From positions 5,392,501 to 5,456,500 of the forward strand of contig NZ_CP070506.1 in assembly GCF_016925675.1 (NCBI RefSeq): a stretch of 64,000 bases of DNA, written 5' to 3'. This DNA is from Pseudomonas hygromyciniae. GTDB lineage: Bacteria; Pseudomonadota; Gammaproteobacteria; Pseudomonadales; Pseudomonadaceae. The notes under the pieces are model-generated. The model saw nothing but the letters and a program-made list of their open reading frames with translations, made no database searches and was not told the DNA's origin. Each line of letters starts with the position of its first letter. The first letter of the stretch is position 1. The position numbers and the translations under genes were made by a program. Below, piece by piece: positions 19,070 to 28,959 of this stretch.

Positions 19070-22000
19070 ATGCCCAGACTGCCGACCGTGCTGCTGCTGT
19101 CGCTGCTGACCTGGACCGCAACGGCTGGCGCGTTGACTCTCACTGATGAAGAGCATGGCTGGTTGGCGGACCACCCGGAGTTGCGCCTGGGCGTTGATGC
19201 ATCGTGGCCGCCATTTGAATATCGCGATGAAGAAGGCCGCTACCAGGGACTGGCCGCTGACTATGTTCGTTTGATCCAGGATCGCCTGGGCATCAAGGTC
19301 AAGTTGATCGAACCCGCCAACTGGAGCGCACTGCTGGAGCAGGCCAGGAACAACCAGCTCGATCTATTGCCGGGCATTATGTCCACCCCGGAGCGCCTGG
19401 GTTTCCTGGCATTTTCCCGGCCTTACCTCGACTTCCCGATAGTCATTCTCGCCCACGAAGGCGGCGCCCAGCCCCGCTCCCTCAAGGACCTGTATGGGCT
19501 GAAGATTGCCGTGGTGGAGAACTATGCTCCCCACGAGTTGCTGCGCACCCACCATCCCGACCTGAACCTGGTGGCGATGCCCAACGTCAGCTCGACGTTG
19601 CAGGCCCTGGCCACCGACGAGGTGGACGCCGTCGTCGGAGACCTGGCCTCCAGTGTCTGGAGCCTGCGCCAGCTCAAGCTCGATGGTTTGTATGTCAGTG
19701 GCGAAACGCCTTATCGCTATCAACTGGCCATGGGCGTGCCCCGCGAGAACAAAATGCTGATTGGCATTCTGGATAAAGTCCTCGCCGACCTCAGCCCCAG
19801 GGAAATTGACGAGATCCAGCAACACTGGGTTGGCAATGTCATCGACCACCGCTCCTTCTGGGCCGACTTGCTGCTCTACGGCCTGCCTGCCGTGCTGCTG
19901 CTGAGCACCGTGCTGGCCATCGTGATTCGGATCAATCGCCGGCTCAGTTCGGAGATTTCCCGCAGGGTGGCCCTGGAGCAGGAGTTACGCAGCAGCGAAT
20001 ACCATTACCGCGGACTCGTGGAAAGCCTGTCAGCTATCGCCTGGGAAGCGGACATCAACGATTTCACCTACAGCTATGTGTCACCCCATGCCGAGGAGCT
20101 GCTCGGGTATCCACGGGCGCACTGGCTGATCCCAGGCTTCTGGCGCAATATCATCCACCCCGCCGACCTGACCCGCGCCGACACCTTCTGCCAACGGGAA
20201 ACCCGCGCCAACCGCGACCACAGCATCGATTACCGGGTAATCACCGCCGACGGCCGTTGCCTATGGGTCAGGGACATTGTCAGCCTGATCAAGCATGGGC
20301 ATGAGCCCGTCATGCGAGGCCTGATGATCGATATCAGCGAGGCCAAGCGCACCGAGGAAGCATTGCAGCTCTCACAGGAGAAGTTCGCCTCGGTGTTCCA
20401 GCAATGCCCGGACATACTGGTGATCGCTCGCTTGTCCGATGGTTGCCTGCTGGAGGTCAACAAGGCATTCGAGGACCAGATTGGCCTGAGCGCCGCAGAC
20501 GTCATCGGCAAGACCGCCACCGAACTGAACATCTGGGGCATCCAGGGCGTGGGCCCCAACCTGCTCAAGCGCGTGCAGACCACCAGCATCCGCAATCTGG
20601 AGATGCCATTCCTGCGCAGTAATGGCCAGGCGTTTACAGGGCTGATCTCCGCCGAACCGTTCCAGCTCGATGCTACCGAAGCGCTAGTAGTGGTGGTGCG
20701 GGACATCACCCAACTGAAGGAAACCCAGCAGCTACTGCAGACTTCCGAAGAAAAATTCGCCAAGGCCTTCCATGCCTCGCCCGACGGCTTGTTGCTGACA
20801 CGCCAGCACGATGGCCTGCTGTTGGAGGTCAACGAAGGCTTTAGCCGTATCACCGGTTTCAACAGTGCAATGTCCCTGGACCAATCGACCCTGGACCTGG
20901 GCATCTGGGTGGACTTGAACGAACGCAAACACATGCTCGACCTGCTGCATCGCGACGGCCTGGTGCGTGATTTCATCTGTCATATCCGGCGCAGCGACGG
21001 CCAGATTCGCCTGTGCGAAGTATCCAGTCGTCCACTGCCGATCGGGGATGACGACTGCATGCTGACCATCGCCCGCGACATTACCGAACGCCAGTTGATG
21101 CAGGAAAAGCTGCAACAGGCCGCGACGGTTTTTGAAAGCACGGCCGAAGGCGTACTGATCACCGATACCCGGCAAAACATCAGCGCCGTCAACCGTGCCT
21201 TCAGCGAAATCACCGGCTACAGCGAGGCCGAGGCCCTCGGTCATACCCCGCGCCTGCTGGCCTCCGGCCTGCACGACAGCGCATTCTACGCCGCCATGTG
21301 GCATCAACTGACCGCCAACGGCCACTGGCAAGGCGAGATCTCCAACCGACGCAAGAACGGCGAGCTGTATCCCAGTTGGCTGACCATCAGCGCGGTGCGC
21401 AACCACGAGCAGTCAATCACCCACTTCGTGGCGGTATTTGCCGACATCTCCAGCCTCAAGCACGCCCAGGCACGACTCGACTACCAGGCGCATCATGATC
21501 CGCTTACCGGGCTGCCCAACCGCACCCTGTTTGAGAACCGCCTGCAGACCGCCCTCAATAACCAACAGGAAACCGGCAACCAGGGTGCTGTGCTGTTTCT
21601 CGACCTCGACCGTTTCAAACACATCAACGACAGCCTCGGCCACCCGATTGGCGACCTGCTGCTCAAGGACATCGCCGTGCGCCTCAAGGAGCAACTGCGC
21701 GACATCGACACCGTGGCCCGCCTGGGCGGTGACGAATTCATCATCCTGCTACCCGGCCTGCAACAGGCCAGCGATGCCCAGCACCTGGCGAATAAACTGC
21801 TGGCCTGCTTCACCCTGCCTTTTCAGGCGGGCGAGCACGAGTTCTTCATCAGCGCCAGCATCGGCACCAGCCTCTATCCGCAGGACGGCATCGACGTCGC
21901 CACCCTGGTCAAAAACGCCGATGCCGCCATGTACCGCTCCAAAGCCAAGGGCCGCAATCGGGTCGAACGCTATACCCAGGACCTCACCGCCCAGGCCAAC

Positions 22001-22813
22001 GAGCGCGTTGCCCTAGAGCACGAACTGCGCCGGGCCATAGAACGCGATGAGTTGTTTCTGTACTACCAACCGAAGCTGAGCCTGGAAACCCAGCAACTGA
22101 TCGGCGCCGAAGCCCTGATCCGCTGGCGCCACCCCACCTTTGGCGACGTGCCCCCCGAGCACTTCATAGCCCTGGCCGAAGAGAACGGCATGATCCTGCA
22201 AATCGGCGACTGGGTCCTGGAACAGGCTTGCCGCCAATTGCATCAATGGCGAAAGTCCTATGACCCCTTCGGCCCCCTCTCCGTCAACCTTGCCGGAGCC
22301 CAACTGCGCCACCCCAACCTGCTGGGGCGTATCGAACAACTACTGCGAGACAACCGCCTGGAACCGGACTGCCTGCAACTGGAGATCACCGAAAACTTCA
22401 TCATGAGCCAGGCCGAAGAAGCCCTGGAAGTGCTGCATAAACTCAAGCGCCTGGGCGTACAACTGGCCATCGACGACTTTGGCACCGGCTACTCGTCCTT
22501 GAGTTATCTCAAGCGCCTGCCCCTGGACTTCCTGAAAATCGACCAATCCTTCGTCCGCGGCCTGCCAGACGACCCCCACGACGCCGCCATCGTGCGCGCC
22601 ATCATCGCCCTGGGCCACAGCATGCAATTCACCATCATCGCCGAAGGCGTGGAAACCCCCGCCCAGCAAGCCTTCCTCGCCGACGAAGGCTGCGAACAAA
22701 TGCAAGGCTACATCGTCAGCCTGCCCCTCCCCGCCGACATCTTCGCGGCAACCTTCCTCCACATGACCCATTCAGATTTTTCGGATAGCACAGTGGAGAA
22801 ACCATCGTTATAA
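19070..22813 (+). CDS. Transporter-substrate-binding/PAS/GGDEF/EAL sensor protein (cyclic-di-GMP)
   Basis: The ATG at 19070 gives a signal peptide (LPTVLLLSLLTWTATAGA) and 1247 residues. A periplasmic SBP_bac_3 domain (about residues 30-255) precedes a membrane helix (about 265-285) and three to four PAS/PAC domains (about 300-790). A GGDEF domain with intact GGDEF at 886-890 has an upstream inhibitory RxxD site (RDID). An EAL domain has EAL at 1014-1016, DDFGTGYSS and AEGVET. Both catalytic halves look intact, so it could make or degrade c-di-GMP in response to a small periplasmic ligand. It is the last core gene before the disrupted tRNA. Confidence 0.93.
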   Translation: MPRLPTVLLLSLLTWTATAGALTLTDEEHGWLADHPELRLGVDASWPPFEYRDEEGRYQGLAADYVRLIQDRLGIKVKLIEPANWSALLEQARNNQLDLLPGIMSTPERLGFLAFSRPYLDFPIVILAHEGGAQPRSLKDLYGLKIAVVENYAPHELLRTHHPDLNLVAMPNVSSTLQALATDEVDAVVGDLASSVWSLRQLKLDGLYVSGETPYRYQLAMGVPRENKMLIGILDKVLADLSPREIDEIQQHWVGNVIDHRSFWADLLLYGLPAVLLLSTVLAIVIRINRRLSSEISRRVALEQELRSSEYHYRGLVESLSAIAWEADINDFTYSYVSPHAEELLGYPRAHWLIPGFWRNIIHPADLTRADTFCQRETRANRDHSIDYRVITADGRCLWVRDIVSLIKHGHEPVMRGLMIDISEAKRTEEALQLSQEKFASVFQQCPDILVIARLSDGCLLEVNKAFEDQIGLSAADVIGKTATELNIWGIQGVGPNLLKRVQTTSIRNLEMPFLRSNGQAFTGLISAEPFQLDATEALVVVVRDITQLKETQQLLQTSEEKFAKAFHASPDGLLLTRQHDGLLLEVNEGFSRITGFNSAMSLDQSTLDLGIWVDLNERKHMLDLLHRDGLVRDFICHIRRSDGQIRLCEVSSRPLPIGDDDCMLTIARDITERQLMQEKLQQAATVFESTAEGVLITDTRQNISAVNRAFSEITGYSEAEALGHTPRLLASGLHDSAFYAAMWHQLTANGHWQGEISNRRKNGELYPSWLTISAVRNHEQSITHFVAVFADISSLKHAQARLDYQAHHDPLTGLPNRTLFENRLQTALNNQQETGNQGAVLFLDLDRFKHINDSLGHPIGDLLLKDIAVRLKEQLRDIDTVARLGGDEFIILLPGLQQASDAQHLANKLLACFTLPFQAGEHEFFISASIGTSLYPQDGIDVATLVKNADAAMYRSKAKGRNRVERYTQDLTAQANERVALEHELRRAIERDELFLYYQPKLSLETQQLIGAEALIRWRHPTFGDVPPEHFIALAEENGMILQIGDWVLEQACRQLHQWRKSYDPFGPLSVNLAGAQLRHPNLLGRIEQLLRDNRLEPDCLQLEITENFIMSQAEEALEVLHKLKRLGVQLAIDDFGTGYSSLSYLKRLPLDFLKIDQSFVRGLPDDPHDAAIVRAIIALGHSMQFTIIAEGVETPAQQAFLADEGCEQMQGYIVSLPLPADIFAATFLHMTHSDFSDSTVEKPSL

Positions 22814-22828
22814 TCCGCGACCTACTGA

Positions 22829-22885
<57 letters not shown>

Positions 22886-22950
22886 TTATGTGGTACGAAT
22901 GTTAGTGTGGCATTTGAACCTGATTTTTGATAGCTTTGCACCTTCTCAGC

Positions 22951-23027
22951 GCCACTGTAGCTCAATTGGTTAGAGCAACCGACTCATAATCGGTGGGTCG
23001 CGGGTTCGATTCCCGCCGGTGGCCCCA
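22951..23027 (+). tRNA. tRNA with CAU anticodon carried at the island edge (Ile2 or Met type)
   Basis: A complete 77-base cloverleaf can be drawn. The acceptor is GCCACTG/CGGTGGC (one T-G pair). The D arm is GCTC..GAGC and the anticodon stem ACCGA/TCGGT around CTCATAA. The variable loop is GGGTC, the T arm GCGGG-TTCGATT-CCCGC, then C73 and encoded CCA. Identity is uncertain: the anticodon CAU fits Met or lysidine-modified Ile2, but position 73 is C where both normally have A, and pair 4-69 is A-U. Its sequence differs from the broken host gene 66 bases upstream, so it is not a simple duplicate. Confidence 0.85.
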
Positions 23028-23189
23028 TCCCCCTTACAATCAAGCACTTAGCGCACTCCGCAGACGGCCAACGGCCATGCTGACGGAGCTTTCTGCGTTG
23101 GCCTGATTCACCCACTTGAGCCTTTTTCCTTGACAAAGGCAAGTGCGACACCCAAAGCTAATAGGGTGTGGTATTTGGAATAAGAGCTC

Positions 23190-24605
23190 ATGAAGAACTT
23201 CATCTTGGTCGAAGCGCCCGTTACGAGCGAGGCTAACTACATCCTGCTTCATCTCGACCCTGGCATGCCCGACGAGGCACGCGAGTTCAAACCGTTCACC
23301 GACTACACGACTTGGCTGGCACGTAGGGGCTATGCCGTAAACACTGATAAGCTCTACTCGGAGCACGTTAGCCGCTTCATCGACTACGTGTATGAGGCGT
23401 CGAAGACCCAATTTCCTGCAGATGTCGAGGTCACTATCGAGACCGTCATCTACAGCTATCAGGTTTATCTCCTCTTCGGTACAGACGCCACGAACCCGAT
23501 AGCGAAGACCCTGGCTTATAGTCTGGGGAAGACGCGGCTCACAGGTCAAAACTCAATCGCAGAGTCTATAGAATCATCTATCCGGTGGTTTCTTGAAGTA
23601 GCCGAGTCAAAAAACATTACAACACCTGACCATCTTTTCAGTCGGTTCTACTCGAGCCGGGCCGAATATCGAAGCCAATATGAGGTTTCGGCCCACAAGG
23701 CCAATTCGTGGATGGCAGCAGTCATTCGTGGCTCGCTTAACTCAGTGTTGCCTAAGCGCAAGCAAGATAAGCTGTTTGCTAAAGCAGGGCGTAGGAACAG
23801 GAAAAACGACAAGCAGCCGTTCAAGATTCTCCCATTCCCTATAGAACGATCCGTCGACTTTCTCAGACAGGCCAAGCCTGCAAAGTCCACGACATTTTAC
23901 AGGGACATGACGCTATATGCCCTACTCGCCGCGACAGGTTCGCGTACAAGCGAGGCGCTACAAGTTCGAATGCCTGACATCGATGGTGACGATTTTGCAG
24001 TGTTCCTACGCGACCCCTTTGCAAGGAAAACGCCTGGCATTACTGAAGAAGAGCATAAGCTTCTCTCCTGGAAAGGTCGGGAGACCGAGGTGACCTTCAT
24101 GATTGAGCCATTCGCTAAAATATTCTGGGAGAACCTTGAGAAGTACCTGACCCTAGAATACAACTCCAGCGTTGGACATGATTTCTTATTTCAAAACTCT
24201 GACGGTAGGCCCTTCTTCGCAAGCGACAGGAGTAGCCGTGACAAAACCCTCAAGAAATACGCCTTGAAGGCAGGCTTGCCGGACGTCACAGGCATCAGCA
24301 CTCATTCGCTTAGGCATATGTACGGAACTTACACGCTTAATTACATGCCAGTTCCTGGACAGCCCCTTCCTGGCCTGCCCATTACATACGTTAAGATCCT
24401 GATGGGCCATGCCAGCGTTACATCCACGATGAAGTACGCGAAGCATGACACCGACATCATCGAAGCATACATTCAACATGCTAACCAGTACGTCATGCAA
24501 AGAGGCGATGCCTCCTTTACCACAATTCGCGAAGAATTTTATCTACGCCAGCTCGAAGTATTGAAGGACGAGGCGAATCGCATTCAAGGGACGCAACATG
24601 ATTAA
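23190..24605 (+). CDS. Tyrosine site-specific recombinase, first of an integration trio (GmtY-like)
   Basis: The 471-residue protein has an N-terminal core-binding region and a C-terminal catalytic domain. The domain has Arg252 in TGSRTSEA, H372-x-x-R375 in STHSLRHMYGT, His407 in LMGHASV and the nucleophile Tyr416 in MKYAKHD, so the active site looks complete. The stop overlaps the next recombinase gene by 8 bases. The order recombinase, larger recombinase, small coiled-coil protein matches gamma-mobile-trio and Tn554-type modules. The GmtY assignment rests on size, order and remembered family descriptions. It lies first inside the tRNA junction and probably performs or co-performs integration. 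Base composition is below that of the core genes. Confidence 0.88.
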   Translation: MKNFILVEAPVTSEANYILLHLDPGMPDEAREFKPFTDYTTWLARRGYAVNTDKLYSEHVSRFIDYVYEASKTQFPADVEVTIETVIYSYQVYLLFGTDATNPIAKTLAYSLGKTRLTGQNSIAESIESSIRWFLEVAESKNITTPDHLFSRFYSSRAEYRSQYEVSAHKANSWMAAVIRGSLNSVLPKRKQDKLFAKAGRRNRKNDKQPFKILPFPIERSVDFLRQAKPAKSTTFYRDMTLYALLAATGSRTSEALQVRMPDIDGDDFAVFLRDPFARKTPGITEEEHKLLSWKGRETEVTFMIEPFAKIFWENLEKYLTLEYNSSVGHDFLFQNSDGRPFFASDRSSRDKTLKKYALKAGLPDVTGISTHSLRHMYGTYTLNYMPVPGQPLPGLPITYVKILMGHASVTSTMKYAKHDTDIIEAYIQHANQYVMQRGDASFTTIREEFYLRQLEVLKDEANRIQGTQHD

Positions 24606-27600
24606 CCTGACTAAGGATATTCAGATTATCAAAACTGGAGCACCTCTTGATAGCTCCATTAAAGAGGCGATCACGAAAGCCAAGGCTTGCGTCTGCAAAG
24701 AGCTGTTTGGCACGAACTATATCTCTCCAAGTAAGGTAACAAGCGGCGCTCGTAACGAATATTACAACGCGTCCATCGTGCGCCTGTTTGATGACCACCT
24801 GAACGTGTCGAATGCACCTATTTATGATGAAGTGTGGGTGCGTAATGCTTTAGCTTGCACGAAAAAGACTGCGCCGATAGAACTTGCGAAGCAGGTCGTT
24901 CCGAAGGCCTCTATTGACTGGCTCAACAAGTCTTCCTTGGAGAGGCTGAGTAAAGACTGCGTCTTAATTCTTCACTTTCTCTGGCAGGAGCGAGCTGTCC
25001 TGCTCCCGGCTGACCTAAGAAAGCCCACGGTTCACAATCAGGACGAAGGAACCAACTTCTATGAGTTTGCTGCAGCATCCTATACCGAGGTGCTTGCATT
25101 TGTGAGCAAACCGTTTGTCTCGCATGTTCTCTACGAAGACATTCCGGACATTACCTCCGTAATGAAGCCTAGTGCCGTCAAAAACTTTGGATGGTACGCA
25201 TGGCGCATGATTCGTTGCACAGACTGGCATAGAATCGAAGACATCAATCCAAATGACATCGCTGACCTCTCCGACCACTTGGTCTTAACGCGAAGAAATG
25301 ACGTTGACTGGTTCCAGTACCCCATCGCCCCAGCCGCGTTTTGGAACTATGTTCAGAGGCTGTATTCTGACAGATGTAGCCAGGCCGCCGTCCGCCCTAA
25401 AAATGATTTGCACGCCAGTAGAAAAGCGCTGGCCTCTGGCGAATATGACTATCCTGATGAGCACAAGGAAAGTGTCGAGTCGTGGTTGAAATATCAGGAC
25501 AAATACACCGCTTTACAAAAGTCTCGGGGAATTAAGTCTTTCGACGCTTACAGCAAGAGCTTCTCAGTTCTGAATACCTGGTTGTTTGGCGAATACCCTA
25601 CTGCCACGGGATTGCTTCCTCCTCACCCAAGTGAGCTTAATCGGACGCACATGGAAGGCGATGGATACATAGGCTTTCTCACTTTTCTTCGCAGAGGCAG
25701 GTCAAACTCAACGATCCAGCAGATCATGTACCACATCACCAGTTTCTTCAACTACTTGACGGCTCACTCGAGCGCCGACGAGAAACTTTCTGGTTTTGTT
25801 TGCCCCATACTTGAGCTCGATTTCCCCATCGTGCGAAGAAGGAATGGCTCTAATAAGCCTGCATTTCATTCTGAGCATTTCCCATACCTTCTCCAATACT
25901 GCTACGCGATAGAGTCTTTCACAACTCACCTAGCCGAAAGGGTATATCACGAACAAATAAACCTGTTCGACGAAAAATTTCGAGCTGATATTGAAACAAA
26001 GAACTGGAACAATACCCAAAAAATCGTTCAAACTGAAAAACTTGGGTACGTTCCAATTGTGTTCTACCGGAACCCATCATTTGACGCTTCGCAGCCTAAA
26101 TCCGAAAATAATCGCCCCATGAAGTATGAGGCGCTGCGACTTCTTCCAAGGTTCGTCGTGCCAATTATTGAACACTCGGTTGAACGCGAAGGAAAGTGGG
26201 TGTTCTATCCTCAGCTCAATTACATCAGACATAATATCATCGCACTGGAGACAGGGGTTCGTAGTATTCACATACGCTGGCTAGAGAGGCGAACCTATGA
26301 TATGCGAATTGATCGTTCAAGACCCCTGCCTCCGCTTTGCAAGTTACGCATCAACACTGACAAAGTAAACGGCCCGTGGGACGCTACTGTTTCGAAGACG
26401 GTAATTGAACTGCTAGATCGTCAAAAAGCCATGATCCCTTGGTTTAACGATCCCGCAATGGATGTCGAAACTTGGTATGACTACCATGAAGAAAATGAGC
26501 ATGGCAAAATCATCACGCTATTTCCGAAGGGAACAAGTCCTGGCGTGCTGACTCCGGAGGCCTATGCGAAATATTTCAAAAGGCTAATTTATTCTTTCGA
26601 CTTGTTCTGCAGGTTTCAGCTGGGCATTGAGGCGACGAACGCTATGCCAGAGGCTGTGGGGGATCTGGAGTCTATTGATGATCCTCACGACTATCTCACC
26701 GCGATCAAACTTGAGGGACAGGCCTGCAAATTAATCGAACATACCCCGCACTCCTGCCGAGTATCAGTTGTATCTGAATACATCCCAATTTTGCCGCCAC
26801 ACATCATCGGCGCATTTATTACCGGCCATGCCAGTGATGAACATGTAATGTATTACGCAAAAGTTGACCCTGCATACCTGAAATCGGTTGCCCAGTATCA
26901 AAAACTGAGTGTTGAGCATGGATGGCTAGTTGACCGCCCAGCAATGTCTAACATCAAAGCAGAAGACGTTGCATCGAAGCTTCAGCAGGCTTTCCGGCGA
27001 GACAAGGAGAAGTCTCTGATTGACTTCGGTGCGATCTCATTTGACCGTGAGACCAAGGATGATGTGGTTTCGGGCGTCAGGGAGACAAGGCAGCGCCCCA
27101 TCGACTCGCTGGCCTTCATGCCCACTCATATCTGCCCGTTTGGTAATCGCTGCCCAGCGGACGTCATTAAAGACCTGGGTGCCATTCCTGAGATAAGCAT
27201 GCCGTGCGGGGGCTGCTATTACTCGGTCAAAACTGTCGACCACCTGCCAAGGATATACGGTCACATTCGTGTGCTAACTGACGAGTGCAGCGAGCTGGAG
27301 GCCTATATCGCTGAGTCTAAAAGGAATGGAGCATCGCCTGAAAGCCTTGTCCCAAAAGCCAATCGTCGCAAATTCCTCGCCGCAGAGATCATTTCATGGA
27401 GCGTTACTGCTCACTGCCTCGAGCAAATGCATAACGAAATCAAAACGCGTGAGAGCTTCCTGGTAGAGAAACCTGAAATCGTCTCAGAGCACCTGGAGCG
27501 CTTAGAGCTCAAGAAAGACTCGCTTTCCAACCTGATTGCTCGCACTGCAGAAGCCAAGTCGCATGCGGAGTATTTCACTCCACAGTTAGACAAGCAGGTT

Positions 27601-27834
27601 AAAGTGGCAAGAAACAAGCTCCTAGCATTCACTGGGGACTTTAACCGCATGCTGCAAGAAGCTCCTACAGGATTCACGTTGATCGATGAATTTAGGGGCC
27701 TGATTCGGTCTACGTGTGAAGTTCTGGGTCTTTCACTGCATGATTTGAATGATGCAATGAGTAAGCCCATGGCCTTGGAACGACCTACTGCAATCCTGAA
27801 GCTAATTTCGAGCCCAGGGGGTGTTTCTGCATGA
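24598..27834 (+). CDS. Very large tyrosine recombinase/integrase (GmtZ-like)
   Basis: At 1078 residues this is about twice a normal integrase. A long N-terminal region (about 1-520) without a recognised domain leads into a tyrosine-recombinase catalytic domain: Arg555 (ETGVRSIH), H718-x-x-R721 (TPHSCRVS), His744 (ITGHAS) and Tyr753 (VMYYAK, nine residues after the His, the standard spacing). Downstream, near residues 840-885, is a cysteine cluster (CPFGNRC, then CGGCYY) that could bind zinc, and the last 150 residues are helical. It overlaps its neighbours by 8 and 4 bases. A two-recombinase composition suggests a heteromeric integrase; naming it GmtZ is inference. Confidence 0.85.
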   Translation: MINLTKDIQIIKTGAPLDSSIKEAITKAKACVCKELFGTNYISPSKVTSGARNEYYNASIVRLFDDHLNVSNAPIYDEVWVRNALACTKKTAPIELAKQVVPKASIDWLNKSSLERLSKDCVLILHFLWQERAVLLPADLRKPTVHNQDEGTNFYEFAAASYTEVLAFVSKPFVSHVLYEDIPDITSVMKPSAVKNFGWYAWRMIRCTDWHRIEDINPNDIADLSDHLVLTRRNDVDWFQYPIAPAAFWNYVQRLYSDRCSQAAVRPKNDLHASRKALASGEYDYPDEHKESVESWLKYQDKYTALQKSRGIKSFDAYSKSFSVLNTWLFGEYPTATGLLPPHPSELNRTHMEGDGYIGFLTFLRRGRSNSTIQQIMYHITSFFNYLTAHSSADEKLSGFVCPILELDFPIVRRRNGSNKPAFHSEHFPYLLQYCYAIESFTTHLAERVYHEQINLFDEKFRADIETKNWNNTQKIVQTEKLGYVPIVFYRNPSFDASQPKSENNRPMKYEALRLLPRFVVPIIEHSVEREGKWVFYPQLNYIRHNIIALETGVRSIHIRWLERRTYDMRIDRSRPLPPLCKLRINTDKVNGPWDATVSKTVIELLDRQKAMIPWFNDPAMDVETWYDYHEENEHGKIITLFPKGTSPGVLTPEAYAKYFKRLIYSFDLFCRFQLGIEATNAMPEAVGDLESIDDPHDYLTAIKLEGQACKLIEHTPHSCRVSVVSEYIPILPPHIIGAFITGHASDEHVMYYAKVDPAYLKSVAQYQKLSVEHGWLVDRPAMSNIKAEDVASKLQQAFRRDKEKSLIDFGAISFDRETKDDVVSGVRETRQRPIDSLAFMPTHICPFGNRCPADVIKDLGAIPEISMPCGGCYYSVKTVDHLPRIYGHIRVLTDECSELEAYIAESKRNGASPESLVPKANRRKFLAAEIISWSVTAHCLEQMHNEIKTRESFLVEKPEIVSEHLERLELKKDSLSNLIARTAEAKSHAEYFTPQLDKQVKVARNKLLAFTGDFNRMLQEAPTGFTLIDEFRGLIRSTCEVLGLSLHDLNDAMSKPMALERPTAILKLISSPGGVSA

Positions 27835-28499
27835 GCAAAGGTGCGAAAAAGGGCCAAAACCGATTTGCAGGCTCTCAAAAGCTGAACCGCGACTATAGAA
27901 TTTCCCGAATTAAAGACGAAGTAATACCTAAGCTGAAGTCTTTCGTAGGAAAAGCATCATTCGATGGGGTTACGCCTTACTCAAGATTCTGCGCCGAACT
28001 TTACAACGATGGGCTTCCTGTAAACGAAAAGAAGATTGGCTACAGAACCTTGGTACAGAGCACTGACTATTGGACTCTGCTCGGGCCAATATTCTTCAAG
28101 CACTGGGATGCTGCTGGAAACATGGAGCCTAAGAAGGACAAGCTTGTCGGAAAGCTGGCCGTTCAGCGAGCAGACCAACTTCAAGCTGAGACAGAGAAAC
28201 TGAGGAAGGAGGTCGAAGCTCTGCGCTCAGCCCTCCGTAGCCATGGTGCTCAGCCAGTAACCCTGCCAGACACAACGCATGTGGATCAAGGATTCATGGC
28301 GAAGTTTGACAAAACCTGCCGGGCCCTTAAGTTGGTTCTCGATGCAAGTGAAGGGATGTTTACGGTTGACATGCAGGCTAAAAAGATTTGCTGCAGTTTT
28401 GACGACCTTGAACCTAGGGAGGGACTCGTGCCAACAGAGGTGGTTGAGCCGTTCATTCTGTGGTTGAAAGCGAAAGAGAAAAGCCATGGACACAAGTGA
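27831..28499 (+). CDS. Small coiled-coil accessory protein of the recombinase module (GmtX-like)
   Basis: The 222-residue product has a basic N-terminus (KGAKKGQNRFAG), a globular region of about 90 residues, a predicted coiled coil at about 115-140 (ADQLQAETEKLRKEVEAL) and a C-terminal alpha/beta-like region. No catalytic motif is visible. It overlaps the large recombinase by 4 bases and the next gene by 14. Position and size fit the third, non-recombinase member of gamma-mobile-trio modules, or TnpC of Tn554, thought to steer integration. Function is inferred from place only. Confidence 0.65.
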   Translation: MSKGAKKGQNRFAGSQKLNRDYRISRIKDEVIPKLKSFVGKASFDGVTPYSRFCAELYNDGLPVNEKKIGYRTLVQSTDYWTLLGPIFFKHWDAAGNMEPKKDKLVGKLAVQRADQLQAETEKLRKEVEALRSALRSHGAQPVTLPDTTHVDQGFMAKFDKTCRALKLVLDASEGMFTVDMQAKKICCSFDDLEPREGLVPTEVVEPFILWLKAKEKSHGHK

Positions 28500-28959
28500 T
28501 CAGAAGCGCTCTCCGTACGACCGCTATAGGGACTACGTGCTGCAACTGGAACAGGCTGGGGAGAAATTTCCTATGAACCAGTTTGGCGCCGTCAACTTCA
28601 GCAAAATCGCTGATGAATGTGGTAATCGTAGGCAGTGGTTTTCTGAAAGCGCCAAGAAGGTCTTTTGCTCCCAGGGCCAGACCCTGGAACAGGTCATCGC
28701 GAAGGACATTCGCCGCATAGGCAGCGAGTTTGTTGCGGCCAAAGACCCCGAGTCTCTGGCGGTTGATATGGCGGATTCGAAAAGTCGCGAAGCCAATCGC
28801 TTGCGAGTAATGCTTGAGCAAAAGTCGAAGGAAAACGAACTGCTTCGCGAGCAAGTTGAGCGACTCTCTGCCGAGCTACGGTTGCTTCGGACATCTGCAC
28901 AGGAAATCAGTAGCCAGCAGGACTTAATGATCGACTCTGGGCGGTCATTCATCCTATGA
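28486..28959 (+). CDS. Second small coiled-coil protein of the integration operon
   Basis: The 157-residue protein starts MDTSDQKRSPYDRYRDYV. It has an N-terminal region with VNFSKIADECGNRRQWF, which reads like a helix-turn-helix, and a long heptad-type coiled coil (about 95-145, EANRLRVMLEQKSKENELL). It overlaps the genes on both sides (14 and 4 bases), so it is made with the recombinases and the helicase. Its layout, a possible DNA-binding head followed by a coiled coil, echoes the preceding gene and Tn554 TnpC. I do not recognise a named family. Confidence 0.6.
   Translation: MDTSDQKRSPYDRYRDYVLQLEQAGEKFPMNQFGAVNFSKIADECGNRRQWFSESAKKVFCSQGQTLEQVIAKDIRRIGSEFVAAKDPESLAVDMADSKSREANRLRVMLEQKSKENELLREQVERLSAELRLLRTSAQEISSQQDLMIDSGRSFIL

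Noticed and set aside
22886..22950. Possible restored tRNA 3' half after the junction
   Set aside because: No strand complementary to the GTAGG T-stem or the GGGCCTA acceptor follows, so the tRNA is not rebuilt here.
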